DNA from: an uncultured Corynebacterium sp.
GTDB taxonomy: Bacteria; Actinomycetota; Actinomycetes; Mycobacteriales; Mycobacteriaceae
Direction: 5' to 3'
Assembly: GCA_945631445.1 (NCBI GenBank)
Contig: CALZCR010000147.1
Location: 1 to 5,376 of the forward strand
DNA: 5,376 bases
The translations under genes and the position numbers were made by a program. The notes under the pieces are model-generated. The model had not been told where the DNA came from. It ran no database searches and saw nothing but the letters and a program-made list of their open reading frames with translations. Shown one piece after another: positions 1 to 5,376 of the stretch (its first letter is position 1; each line of letters begins with the position of its first letter).

Positions 1-639
1 CAAGCGGCTGACGCCACGGGAGGTGATCACCTCGTGGGCGTTGCCGTCGATCTTGATCAACGACACGTCGAAGGTGCCGCCGCCTAAGTCGTAGACCAGG
101 ATGCTGGAGCGCTTGGTGTTTAAGGTGCGCCCGTGACGGTGGCTGTACTCGAAGGCCGCGGCGCTGGGTTCGTTGACCAGGCCCAAAACCCGCACGCCTG
201 CCCGGGTGAAGGCGTCCATGGTCAACAGCCGTTGCGCGCTCGAGGCGTTCGCCGGCACACCTAAGACCGCTTCCGTGGCACTCTCGTCCCCCAGCTCTTG
301 CTGGTAACGGCGCAGCTGGCGAGCCACTTCCTCCGCGAAGGCCAACAGCACCTCGCCGATCGGGCGAAGCTCATCGCCGATGCGCACCGGGGTGCGCGCC
401 GTGACGCCTTCCCCGTTCAACATGCGCTTGAAGGAACGGGTGTATTCCGCCCCCTCCAAGGCGAGCGCCTCCCACCCGGCGACGATTTTTCCTCCCTTGG
501 CGGCGTCGACGGCCACTACCGAGGGGAGGTAGTCGAAGAAATCCCCCTCCGGGTCCGCGGAGTGGACCACCGGGTAGTTGCCCCGGTCCACCGCCGCCAT
601 CACCGTGCGTGTCGTGCCGAAATCAATCCCGAAGCGCAT
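1..639 (-). CDS. Hsp70/DnaK-family chaperone-like ATPase, N-terminal part (cut by window edge)
   Basis: The 213 visible residues form the first half of an Hsp70/actin-fold nucleotide-binding domain. The phosphate-1 loop GIDFGTT is at residues 4-10. A VLGVPANASSAQR segment at 125-137 corresponds to the VPAYFNDxQR region of DnaK. LVNEPSAAA at 154-162 matches the connecting segment, and the phosphate-2 loop YDLGGGTFDVS is at 183-193. The protein should bind and hydrolyse ATP in the cytoplasm; whether it has a substrate-binding domain lies outside the window. The segment between the phosphate-1 loop and the VPA region is shorter and more divergent than in housekeeping DnaK, so this is probably one of the secondary actinobacterial Hsp70-like proteins, not dnaK itself. 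The ATG at 639 opens directly onto the conserved motif and has an AAGGAG site 11 bases upstream. It follows mdh by 42 bases on the same strand, suggesting cotranscription. Three leucines are encoded by TTA (262-264, 121-123, 85-87), rare in the surrounding genes. Confidence 0.9.
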   Translation of the reverse strand, partial: MRFGIDFGTTRTVMAAVDRGNYPVVHSADPEGDFFDYLPSVVAVDAAKGGKIVAGWEALALEGAEYTRSFKRMLNGEGVTARTPVRIGDELRPIGEVLLAFAEEVARQLRRYQQELGDESATEAVLGVPANASSAQRLLTMDAFTRAGVRVLGLVNEPSAAAFEYSHRHGRTLNTKRSSILVYDLGGGTFDVSLIKIDGNAHEVITSRGVSRL

Positions 640-650
640 AGCCGCCCAGT

Positions 651-656
651 CTCCTT
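651..656 (-). promoter_or_regulatory. Shine-Dalgarno site of the Hsp70-family gene
   Basis: On the minus strand AAGGAG lies 11 bases before the ATG at 639, within the 42-base gap after the mdh stop. It is the clearest ribosome-binding site among the minus-strand genes here. It fixes the start and indicates independent translation initiation downstream of mdh. Confidence 0.65.
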
Positions 657-681
657 GTGTGTCCGACCTGACCCGATAAAT

Positions 682-1710
<1,029 letters not shown>

Positions 1711-1739
1711 TCAATGGGTTCTCCCGTTCACTCTAATAA

Positions 1740-1768
1740 ATTATGGCGGGGCGCGCGTCACCCCAGAA
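1740..1768 (-). promoter_or_regulatory. Putative mdh promoter
   Basis: On the minus strand CATAAT (1745-1740) matches the sigma-A -10 consensus at five of six positions. It lies in an AT-rich island in otherwise GC-rich DNA. A weak -35-like TTCTGG (1768-1763) is 17 bases upstream. The transcription start would be near 1733, giving a leader of about 80 bases. The -35 lies inside the inverted repeat at 1759-1776. Judged by eye only; the -35 is poor. Confidence 0.4.
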
Positions 1769-1776
1769 ATGGGGTG
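1759..1776. repeat. 18-bp inverted repeat over the mdh -35 region (possible operator)
   Basis: CACCCC (1759-1764) and GGGGTG (1771-1776) are perfect inverted half-sites separated by AGAAAT. Size and position, covering the putative mdh -35 and upstream of the divergent tetR, suit a repressor operator. Binding by the adjacent TetR protein is inference. The right half also forms the start of the G-run at 1771-1789. Confidence 0.4.
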
Positions 1777-1789
1777 GGCTGGGGAGGGG
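1771..1789 (+). other. Candidate G-quadruplex motif in the mdh-tetR intergenic region
   Basis: Four runs of at least three G (1771-1774, 1776-1778, 1781-1784, 1786-1789) are separated by loops of 1, 2 and 1 bases (T, CT, A). This satisfies the canonical G-quadruplex pattern, and such short loops are usually the most stable. It lies on the plus strand just upstream of the putative mdh -35 and about 175 bases before tetR. Folding in vivo is not shown. Confidence 0.45.
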
Positions 1790-1907
1790 CAGGCGTAGTC
1801 ACTACCCCCGCCGCCCCTGCACTTTTACTTGTTATTCCGAATTTGGCACGTTGCAGGCCCCCGGCGCCACCCCTTTCGGGCACCATAGGGACTAGTTGTG
1901 TCTTAAA

Positions 1908-1919
1908 CCAAACTTTTGG
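1908..1919. repeat. 12-bp inverted repeat at the tetR promoter (possible autoregulatory operator)
   Basis: CCAAA (1908-1912) and TTTGG (1915-1919) are perfect inverted half-sites around CT. The repeat overlaps the putative -35 of tetR (1916-1921). TetR-family repressors commonly bind such palindromes in their own promoters. That this is the real operator is inference; half-sites of 5 bp are short and can arise by chance. Confidence 0.3.
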
Positions 1920-1946
1920 CCACCACACCGATCACCGTTATTTAAT
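1916..1946 (+). promoter_or_regulatory. Putative tetR promoter
   Basis: TTTAAT (1941-1946) matches the -10 consensus at five of six positions. TTGGCC (1916-1921) is a partial -35 with a 19-base spacer. Transcription would begin around 1953, essentially on the first ATG at 1954. That would make the message leaderless, which is common in corynebacteria. It competes with the start at 1963, which has a good ribosome site. Confidence 0.35.
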
Positions 1947-1948
1947 TC

Positions 1949-1954
1949 AAAGGA
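1949..1954 (+). promoter_or_regulatory. Shine-Dalgarno site deciding the tetR start at 1963
   Basis: AAAGGA lies 8 bases before the ATG at 1963, an ideal spacing. The other in-frame ATG at 1954 shares its first base with this site and so could not use it. The site therefore favours 1963 unless the transcript is leaderless. Confidence 0.55.
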
Positions 1955-1962
1955 TGGTTGCG

Positions 1963-2727
1963 ATGAGCTCCGACAACTCAACCGACTCAGCCGAGCCCGG
2001 CTCGCCCGACGGAGCAGCATTGGACCACCACGAGGCCGGGTCGACGGACACCACGGTCGACGTCGCGGTCGAACACTTCGCCCGCGACGGGTTCGAGGGC
2101 GCCAAGCTGGAGGCGATCGCCCGTGACGCCGGCATGTCCAAGCGCATGATCCACTACCACTTCGGCGATAAGAAGGGGCTGTACCAGCAGGCCGTCGCTG
2201 AGGCGCTGCGACGGCTGCACGTCCCGGAGGAGACGTTCCAGGTGGACTCCGCCGTGCCCGTCGAAGGCGTGCGCGTCCTCGTCGACGCGGTGTTCGAGCA
2301 GCTCACTCTCCACCCGCAGGCGTTGCGTCTGGTGGTCTCGGAAAACTTGGTCAACGTCCTGCAGATGGATGAGCTGCCGCCGCTGATCGACGAGACCGGG
2401 CTGAAGCTGCGGCTGGACCGGTTGCTGCTGATGGGCCAGGACGCCGGGGCTTTCCGCCCGGGGATCAGCGCCGACGACCTGATCACGTTGATCAGCGCGC
2501 TGCCCTTCTACCGGCTGAGCAATAAGCTGCAGACCCACAATCTGCTCGGCATCGACTTCGACTCCGAGGAAAACCTGGCCGGCATGCGCCGGCTGACCGT
2601 CGATGCGGTGCTGGCTTTCTTGACCTCGAACATCGCGGACACCGGGCAGAGCAGCTACCTGAGCCCGCTGGAGTCGACCACGCAGGCGCAGACCAGTTTG
2701 AGCGTCTACGCCGACGAGGACTCTTAG
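1963..2727 (+). CDS. TetR/AcrR-family transcriptional regulator
   Basis: This 254-residue protein has an N-terminal TetR DNA-binding domain at about residues 30-78. The helix-turn-helix is in [19 protein letters not shown] (44-62), followed by the signature [16 protein letters not shown] (63-78). About 29 polar, probably disordered residues precede it. Residues about 100-225 are mostly helical, as expected for the ligand-binding and dimerisation domain. A Ser/Thr/Gln-rich tail (226-254) follows. At 254 residues it is somewhat longer than typical TetR proteins because of the two tails. The start was chosen at 1963 for its ribosome site; ATG 1954 would add three residues. The frame stays open far upstream through antisense mdh, but that is not coding. 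It is divergent from mdh and convergent with clpX, overlapping clpX at the stop codons. Ligand and targets cannot be read from the sequence; mdh control or autoregulation is inference from position. Confidence 0.92.
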   Translation: MSSDNSTDSAEPGSPDGAALDHHEAGSTDTTVDVAVEHFARDGFEGAKLEAIARDAGMSKRMIHYHFGDKKGLYQQAVAEALRRLHVPEETFQVDSAVPVEGVRVLVDAVFEQLTLHPQALRLVVSENLVNVLQMDELPPLIDETGLKLRLDRLLLMGQDAGAFRPGISADDLITLISALPFYRLSNKLQTHNLLGIDFDSEENLAGMRRLTVDAVLAFLTSNIADTGQSSYLSPLESTTQAQTSLSVYADEDS

Positions 2728-4019
2728 GCGGTCTTTTCCGCCTCGTCGCGCAGCACCAGTTGCGGCTGCGCGGCGCCGTGGACGCAGCCGGGGGTGATGA
2801 CGACTTCGGCGACGTCGTCGCGGTCCGGGATGTCGTACATCACCGGCACCAGCAGCTCCTCCATGATGGCGCGCAGGCCACGGGCCCCGGCGCCGCGCTC
2901 CAGCGCCTTGTCGGCGATGGCGCCCAGGGACTCCTCGTCGAAGGTGAGCTTGACCCCGTCCATCTCGAAGAGCCGCTCGTACTGTTTGACCAGCGCGTTG
3001 CGCGGTTCGGTGAGGACCCGGACGAGGGATTCCTGGTCCAGGTTGTCGACGGTGGCCACGATCGGCAGCCGGCCGATGAACTCCGGGATCAGGCCGAACT
3101 TGACCAGGTCCTCCGGCTGCACCTTCGAGAACAAGTCCTGCTTCTCGCGGTCGTCGGCGGTGTCCAGTTCGGAGCCGAAGCCCAGCCCCTTCTTGCCGAC
3201 CCGCTCCGCAATGACCTTTTCCAGGCCGGAGAAGGCGCCGGCGACGATGAACAGCACGTTGGTGGTGTCGAGCTGGATGAATTCCTGGTTGGGGTGCTTG
3301 CGCCCGCCCTGCGGCGGGATGGAGGCGACGGTCCCCTCGAGGATCTTCAACAGCGCCTGCTGGACGCCTTCGCCGGAGACGTCGCGGGTGATCGACGGAT
3401 TGTCCGACTTGCGCGAGATCTTGTCCACTTCGTCGATGTAGATGATCCCGCGTTGCGCGCGCTCGACGTCGAAGTCGGCGGCCTGCAGCAGCTTGAGCAA
3501 AATGTTCTCGACGTCTTCGCCCACGTAGCCGGCCTCGGTCAGGCTGGTGGCGTCGGCGATGGCAAACGGCACGTCGAGCAGTTTGGCCAGGGTCTGGGCC
3601 AGGTAGGTCTTGCCGGAGCCGGTGGGGCCGAGCATCAGGATGTTCGACTTGGCGATGTCGACGCCCTCCTGGTCGTCGCCCCGCTTCCGGTGCCGGGCAG
3701 TGTCTGCCTGCATGCCCGCCTGGATGCGCTTGTAGTGGTTGTAGACGGCCACGGCCAAGGTGCGCTTGGCCTCGGACTGACCGATGACGTAGCGGTCGAG
3801 GAAGGCCGAGATTTCCGACGGGCGCGGCAGCGCGACGTCGGTGGCCTCATCCTTCACGTCCTCTGCGCCGATCTCTTCTTCGATGATCTCGTTGCAGAGT
3901 TCGATGCATTCGTCGCAGATGTAGACGCCGCCGCCGGCGATGAGTTTCTTGACCTGTTTCTGGCTCTTTCCGCAGAAGGAGCATTTCAGCAGATCTGCGC
4001 TTTCTTGCATACGTGCCAT
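2724..4019 (-). CDS. clpX: ATP-dependent Clp protease ATP-binding subunit ClpX
   Basis: This 431-residue AAA+ unfoldase forms hexamers that recognise, unfold and feed substrates into ClpP in the cytoplasm. The N-terminal C4 zinc-binding domain uses C13, C16, C35 and C38. Walker A GPTGSGKT is at 131-138, and the substrate-gripping pore loop GYVG at 164-167. Walker B IIYIDE is at 192-197 and the RKH loop at 240-242. The ClpP-docking tripeptide is LGF at 279-281, where E. coli has IGF. The arginine-finger region PEFIGRLP is at 312-319 and sensor-2 GARGLR at 378-383. Length is normal. The ATG at 4019 gives the [18 protein letters not shown] start typical of actinobacterial ClpX; in-frame upstream starts such as GTG 4079 add unrelated residues. 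No good ribosome site precedes it. No clpP lies within the window next to it. It is divergent from the PACE gene and convergent with tetR. Confidence 0.98.
   Translation of the reverse strand: MARMQESADLLKCSFCGKSQKQVKKLIAGGGVYICDECIELCNEIIEEEIGAEDVKDEATDVALPRPSEISAFLDRYVIGQSEAKRTLAVAVYNHYKRIQAGMQADTARHRKRGDDQEGVDIAKSNILMLGPTGSGKTYLAQTLAKLLDVPFAIADATSLTEAGYVGEDVENILLKLLQAADFDVERAQRGIIYIDEVDKISRKSDNPSITRDVSGEGVQQALLKILEGTVASIPPQGGRKHPNQEFIQLDTTNVLFIVAGAFSGLEKVIAERVGKKGLGFGSELDTADDREKQDLFSKVQPEDLVKFGLIPEFIGRLPIVATVDNLDQESLVRVLTEPRNALVKQYERLFEMDGVKLTFDEESLGAIADKALERGAGARGLRAIMEELLVPVMYDIPDRDDVAEVVITPGCVHGAAQPQLVLRDEAEKTA
2726..2743. other. Small hairpin over the tetR/clpX 3' ends
   Basis: AGGCGG (2726-2731) pairs with CCGCCT (2738-2743) around a TCTTTT loop, spanning the tetR stop and the last clpX codons. 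With a 6-bp stem and no U-tract on either side it is not a convincing intrinsic terminator. It is the only local structure that could limit read-through between the two convergent genes. Confidence 0.2.
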
Positions 4020-4077
4020 TTTCTGGTTGGGAATCCGTTCTTGTCGCGGGCCAGCTGTGACCTCATGTCTCACGCCC

Positions 4078-4083
4078 ACTCTA
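4078..4083 (-). promoter_or_regulatory. clpX: Possible clpX -10 element
   Basis: TAGAGT on the minus strand fits the actinobacterial -10 pattern TANANT. It would start transcription near 4071 and give a leader of about 50 bases. No -35 is correctly spaced: TTGACG (4096-4091) is only 7 bases upstream. The palindrome at 4097-4110 covers the expected -35 zone. Weakly supported. Confidence 0.3.
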
Positions 4084-4096
4084 GCGCTCGCGTCAA

Positions 4097-4110
4097 CTCA
4101 ACCGGTTGAG
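4097..4110. repeat. Perfect 14-bp palindrome CTCAACCGGTTGAG
   Basis: The 14 bases read identically on both strands without a spacer. The palindrome lies 78 bases upstream of the clpX ATG, where it would cover the -35 zone of the putative clpX promoter, and about 165 bases before the divergent PACE gene. It looks like a binding site for a dimeric regulator. The regulator is not identifiable here. Confidence 0.5.
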
Positions 4111-4111
4111 G

Positions 4112-4156
4112 CCGGGCACTATTTCATCCGGGCACGTTTCCCCTGCACTCGGGCAC
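4112..4156 (+). repeat. Three direct copies of CGGGCAC
   Basis: CGGGCAC begins at 4113, 4129 and 4150; the first two copies extend to CCGGGCAC and sit 16 bases apart. The third merges with an odd palindrome GCACGACGTGC (4153-4163). The cluster lies between the 14-bp palindrome and the putative PACE -10. This resembles a set of regulator half-sites, but GC-rich heptamers recur easily by chance. Confidence 0.35.
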
Positions 4157-4201
4157 GACGTGCGCCGCGATCACCCGGGGCCCGGTCGCTGTGTTACCTT
4201 T

Positions 4202-4207
4202 TACAGT
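4202..4207 (+). promoter_or_regulatory. Possible -10 element of the PACE gene
   Basis: TACAGT fits TANANT and lies in a short AT-rich stretch (4191-4207). Transcription would begin near 4213, giving a leader of about 64 bases. No recognisable -35 is found 16-19 bases upstream, where the DNA is GC-rich with a small CCGGGGCCCGG palindrome (4175-4185). Confidence 0.3.
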
Positions 4208-4276
4208 CGCCCAACAGCCGATCGTGGACGTGAACCGGTGTCGCGGCTTCCCACGAACGCCCATGAGAAAGAAACC

Positions 4277-4816
4277 ATGTCACCCGTCAAACGCCGCATC
4301 ATCTACGTCCTGTCGTACGAAGCCATTGCGATTGTCTTCGTGTCCGTGTCCCTGACCCTGCTGGGGCTGGGCGGCGGCAATTCGACGCTGATCGCCGTCG
4401 TGTCCTCGGTGGTGGCGGTGATCTGGAATTTCATCTGGAACACGTTGTTCGAAAACTGGGAGAAGCGCCAGCGCTCCCAGAAGCGCACGCTCGGGCGTCG
4501 GGTGGTCCACTCGCTCGGTTTCGAGGGCGGGCTCGTCTTCTTCCTCGTGCCGATCATCGCGTTGATCCTCGGGGTGGGTCTGGTGGAGGCGTTTTTCCTC
4601 GAGTTGGGCCTGCTGGTCTTTTTCCTGGTCTATACGTTCGTGTTCGCGTGGGTCTTCGACCGCATCTTGCCGCCGCCGTCGACCGTGGTGCGGCACGAAG
4701 ACCCGCGGTTATCCCGCCACAGTGATAAAAAGGTGCGGGCCCCTCCCCGAATGTGGGGGAGGGGCCGGCCCTGTGACCGGGTCAACGTACGAGACGGTCG
4801 ACGCACACGGTGTTAG
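4277..4816 (+). CDS. PACE-family efflux transporter (chlorhexidine efflux type)
   Basis: This inner-membrane protein has four predicted helices, at about residues 7-30, 36-57, 80-102 and 104-127, arranged as two bacterial transmembrane pair domains. Family motifs match AceI of Acinetobacter: SYE at 13-15 with the membrane glutamate E15, WNFIWN at 50-55, GFEGG at 81-85, and [10 protein letters not shown] at 119-128. Relatives export chlorhexidine, acriflavine or short-chain diamines in exchange for protons; the substrate here is unknown. The ATG at 4277 gives the expected [15 protein letters not shown] start, with a weak GAGAAAG ribosome site. The family usually ends soon after the FD motif, near 140-150 residues. 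This frame continues to 179 with a basic, low-complexity tail that runs through a terminator hairpin. Tandem TGA TAA stops (4723-4728) lie in another frame just before that hairpin, so the 3' end may be frameshifted. The true C-terminus is uncertain. Confidence 0.88.
   Translation: MSPVKRRIIYVLSYEAIAIVFVSVSLTLLGLGGGNSTLIAVVSSVVAVIWNFIWNTLFENWEKRQRSQKRTLGRRVVHSLGFEGGLVFFLVPIIALILGVGLVEAFFLELGLLVFFLVYTFVFAWVFDRILPPPSTVVRHEDPRLSRHSDKKVRAPPRMWGRGRPCDRVNVRDGRRTRC
4727..4766 (-). terminator. Intrinsic terminator of the leftward CoA-transferase gene
   Basis: GGCCCCTCCCC (4738-4748) and GGGGAGGGGCC (4756-4766) form a perfect 11-bp GC-rich stem with a 7-base loop. Read on the minus strand, six bases after the stem comes TTTTT (4731-4727), 47 bases past the CoA-transferase stop. 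Plus-strand transcripts would form the same hairpin, but no T-run follows in that direction. The hairpin falls inside the annotated tail of the PACE gene. Confidence 0.8.
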
Positions 4817-5376
4817 ACGAGGGCGTCGTGCACCTTGAACTCTGCGTCGGTGACGTCGCGGACTGACTCGACGGTCTCGCCCTCGGCGCACTCGAGCAGG
4901 GTCAGGCCCTCCTCGGAGTCCACGGAGAAGACCGCGTAGTTGGTCACGATGAGGTCGACGCACTTGGCGCCGGTCAGCGGGAGCTTGCACACCGGCAGCA
5001 CCTTGGAGGCGCCCTTCTTGGTGGTGTGGTCCATCATGACGATGATCTTCTTGGCGCCGTGGACCAGGTCCATCGCGCCGCCCATGCCCTTGACCATCTT
5101 GCCGGGGATCATCCAGTTCGCCAGGTCACCGGTTTCGGAGACCTCCATGGCGCCCAGGACGGCCACGTCGATGGAGCGGGAGCGGATCATGGCGAAGGAG
5201 TCCGAGGAGGAGAAGTAGGAGGCGCCTTCTCCGGCGGTGATGGTTTCCTTGCCGGCGTTGATCAGCTGCGGGTCCAGCTCATCCTCGGTCGGGTACGGGC
5301 CGACGCCGAGGATGCCGTTCTCGGAGTGCAGGACGACCTCGAGGCCCTCCGGCAGGAAGCCGGGGATCAGGGTCGG
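4813..5376 (-). CDS. scoB/pcaJ: CoA transferase subunit B (3-oxoadipate or succinyl-CoA:3-ketoacid type), N-terminus cut by window edge
   Basis: The visible 187 residues cover most of a family I CoA-transferase beta subunit, which normally has about 210-220 residues; some 25-30 N-terminal residues lie beyond the window. The catalytic glutamate is in LHSENGILG (E at 5320-5322), the residue that forms the glutamyl-CoA thioester. Conserved blocks follow in order: [59 protein letters not shown] and [13 protein letters not shown]. The enzyme works with an alpha subunit, expected upstream (to the right). It transfers CoA from succinyl-CoA to 3-oxoadipate or acetoacetate in the cytoplasm. PcaJ and ScoB cannot be separated from this fragment. 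A position beside clpX recalls the C. glutamicum pcaJ locus, which mildly favours the beta-ketoadipate role. The stop overlaps the PACE stop by three bases, and a strong terminator follows. Confidence 0.95.
   Translation of the reverse strand, partial: PTLIPGFLPEGLEVVLHSENGILGVGPYPTEDELDPQLINAGKETITAGEGASYFSSSDSFAMIRSRSIDVAVLGAMEVSETGDLANWMIPGKMVKGMGGAMDLVHGAKKIIVMMDHTTKKGASKVLPVCKLPLTGAKCVDLIVTNYAVFSVDSEEGLTLLECAEGETVESVRDVTDAEFKVHDALV

Noticed and set aside
1813..1861. CCTGCA / TGCAGG inverted pair around an AT-rich 30-base stretch, with ATTCCGAAT at its centre
   Set aside because: The arms are only 6 bp with a long spacer and there is no clear -10/-35 pair on either strand; too weak for a feature, though the AT-rich stretch may be a promoter element.
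4020..4079. Upstream start for clpX, for example GTG 4079
   Set aside because: It adds about 20 residues with no similarity and overlaps the putative -10; actinobacterial ClpX begins with MARM-like residues just before the zinc motif.
2760..4109. Open frame of about 449 residues on the plus strand opposite clpX
   Set aside because: It mirrors the clpX coding strand, has repetitive Gly/Val/Asp/Leu composition and no recognisable motif; clpX is unambiguous on the other strand.
4106..4276. In-frame upstream extension of the PACE protein
   Set aside because: It covers the intergenic repeats and the putative promoter. The family's N-terminus (basic residues, then SYE at 13-15) fits the ATG at 4277 exactly.

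Overview
This is a GC-rich chromosomal segment from an actinobacterium, most likely Corynebacterium or a close relative. The malate dehydrogenase and ClpX match the corynebacterial proteins closely. The neighbourhood (mdh, a TetR regulator, clpX, a small membrane protein, a CoA-transferase subunit B) also resembles, from memory, the mdh to pcaJ region of C. glutamicum. There are no tRNA or rRNA genes, CRISPR arrays, insertion sequences or phage genes. It is mainly a housekeeping region; the unusual material is in the two divergent intergenic regions and at the two convergent gene ends.

Layout. (1) 1-639, minus: N-terminal part of an Hsp70/DnaK-family protein, cut by the left edge. (2) 682-1653, minus: complete malate dehydrogenase, 42 bases upstream of the Hsp70 gene with no terminator between, so probably an mdh-hsp70 operon. 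(3) 1654-1962: divergent promoter region with a putative mdh promoter, an inverted repeat over its -35, a G-quadruplex-type G-run and a tetR promoter with its own short inverted repeat. (4) 1963-2727, plus: TetR-family regulator. (5) 2724-4019, minus: clpX, whose stop codon overlaps the tetR stop. (6) 4020-4276: second divergent region, holding a perfect 14-bp palindrome, three CGGGCAC repeats and two possible -10 boxes. (7) 4277-4816, plus: PACE-family efflux protein with an atypical C-terminal tail. (8) 4727-4766: intrinsic terminator for the leftward CoA-transferase gene, lying inside that tail. (9) 4813-5376, minus: CoA-transferase subunit B, cut by the right edge.

How the genes relate. 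Mdh belongs to the TCA cycle, and the CoA transferase feeds 3-oxoadipate or ketoacid breakdown into the same cycle as CoA thioesters. ClpX and the Hsp70-like protein belong to protein quality control. The TetR protein is divergent from mdh and may regulate itself, mdh, or both. The PACE protein is a predicted proton-coupled exporter of biocides or polyamine-like cations and has no evident metabolic link to its neighbours.

I did not find a convincing undescribed multi-gene system. The best leads are the PACE gene's 3' end (possible frameshift or readthrough into a terminator), the regulatory architecture between mdh and tetR, and the palindrome plus direct repeats between clpX and the PACE gene.
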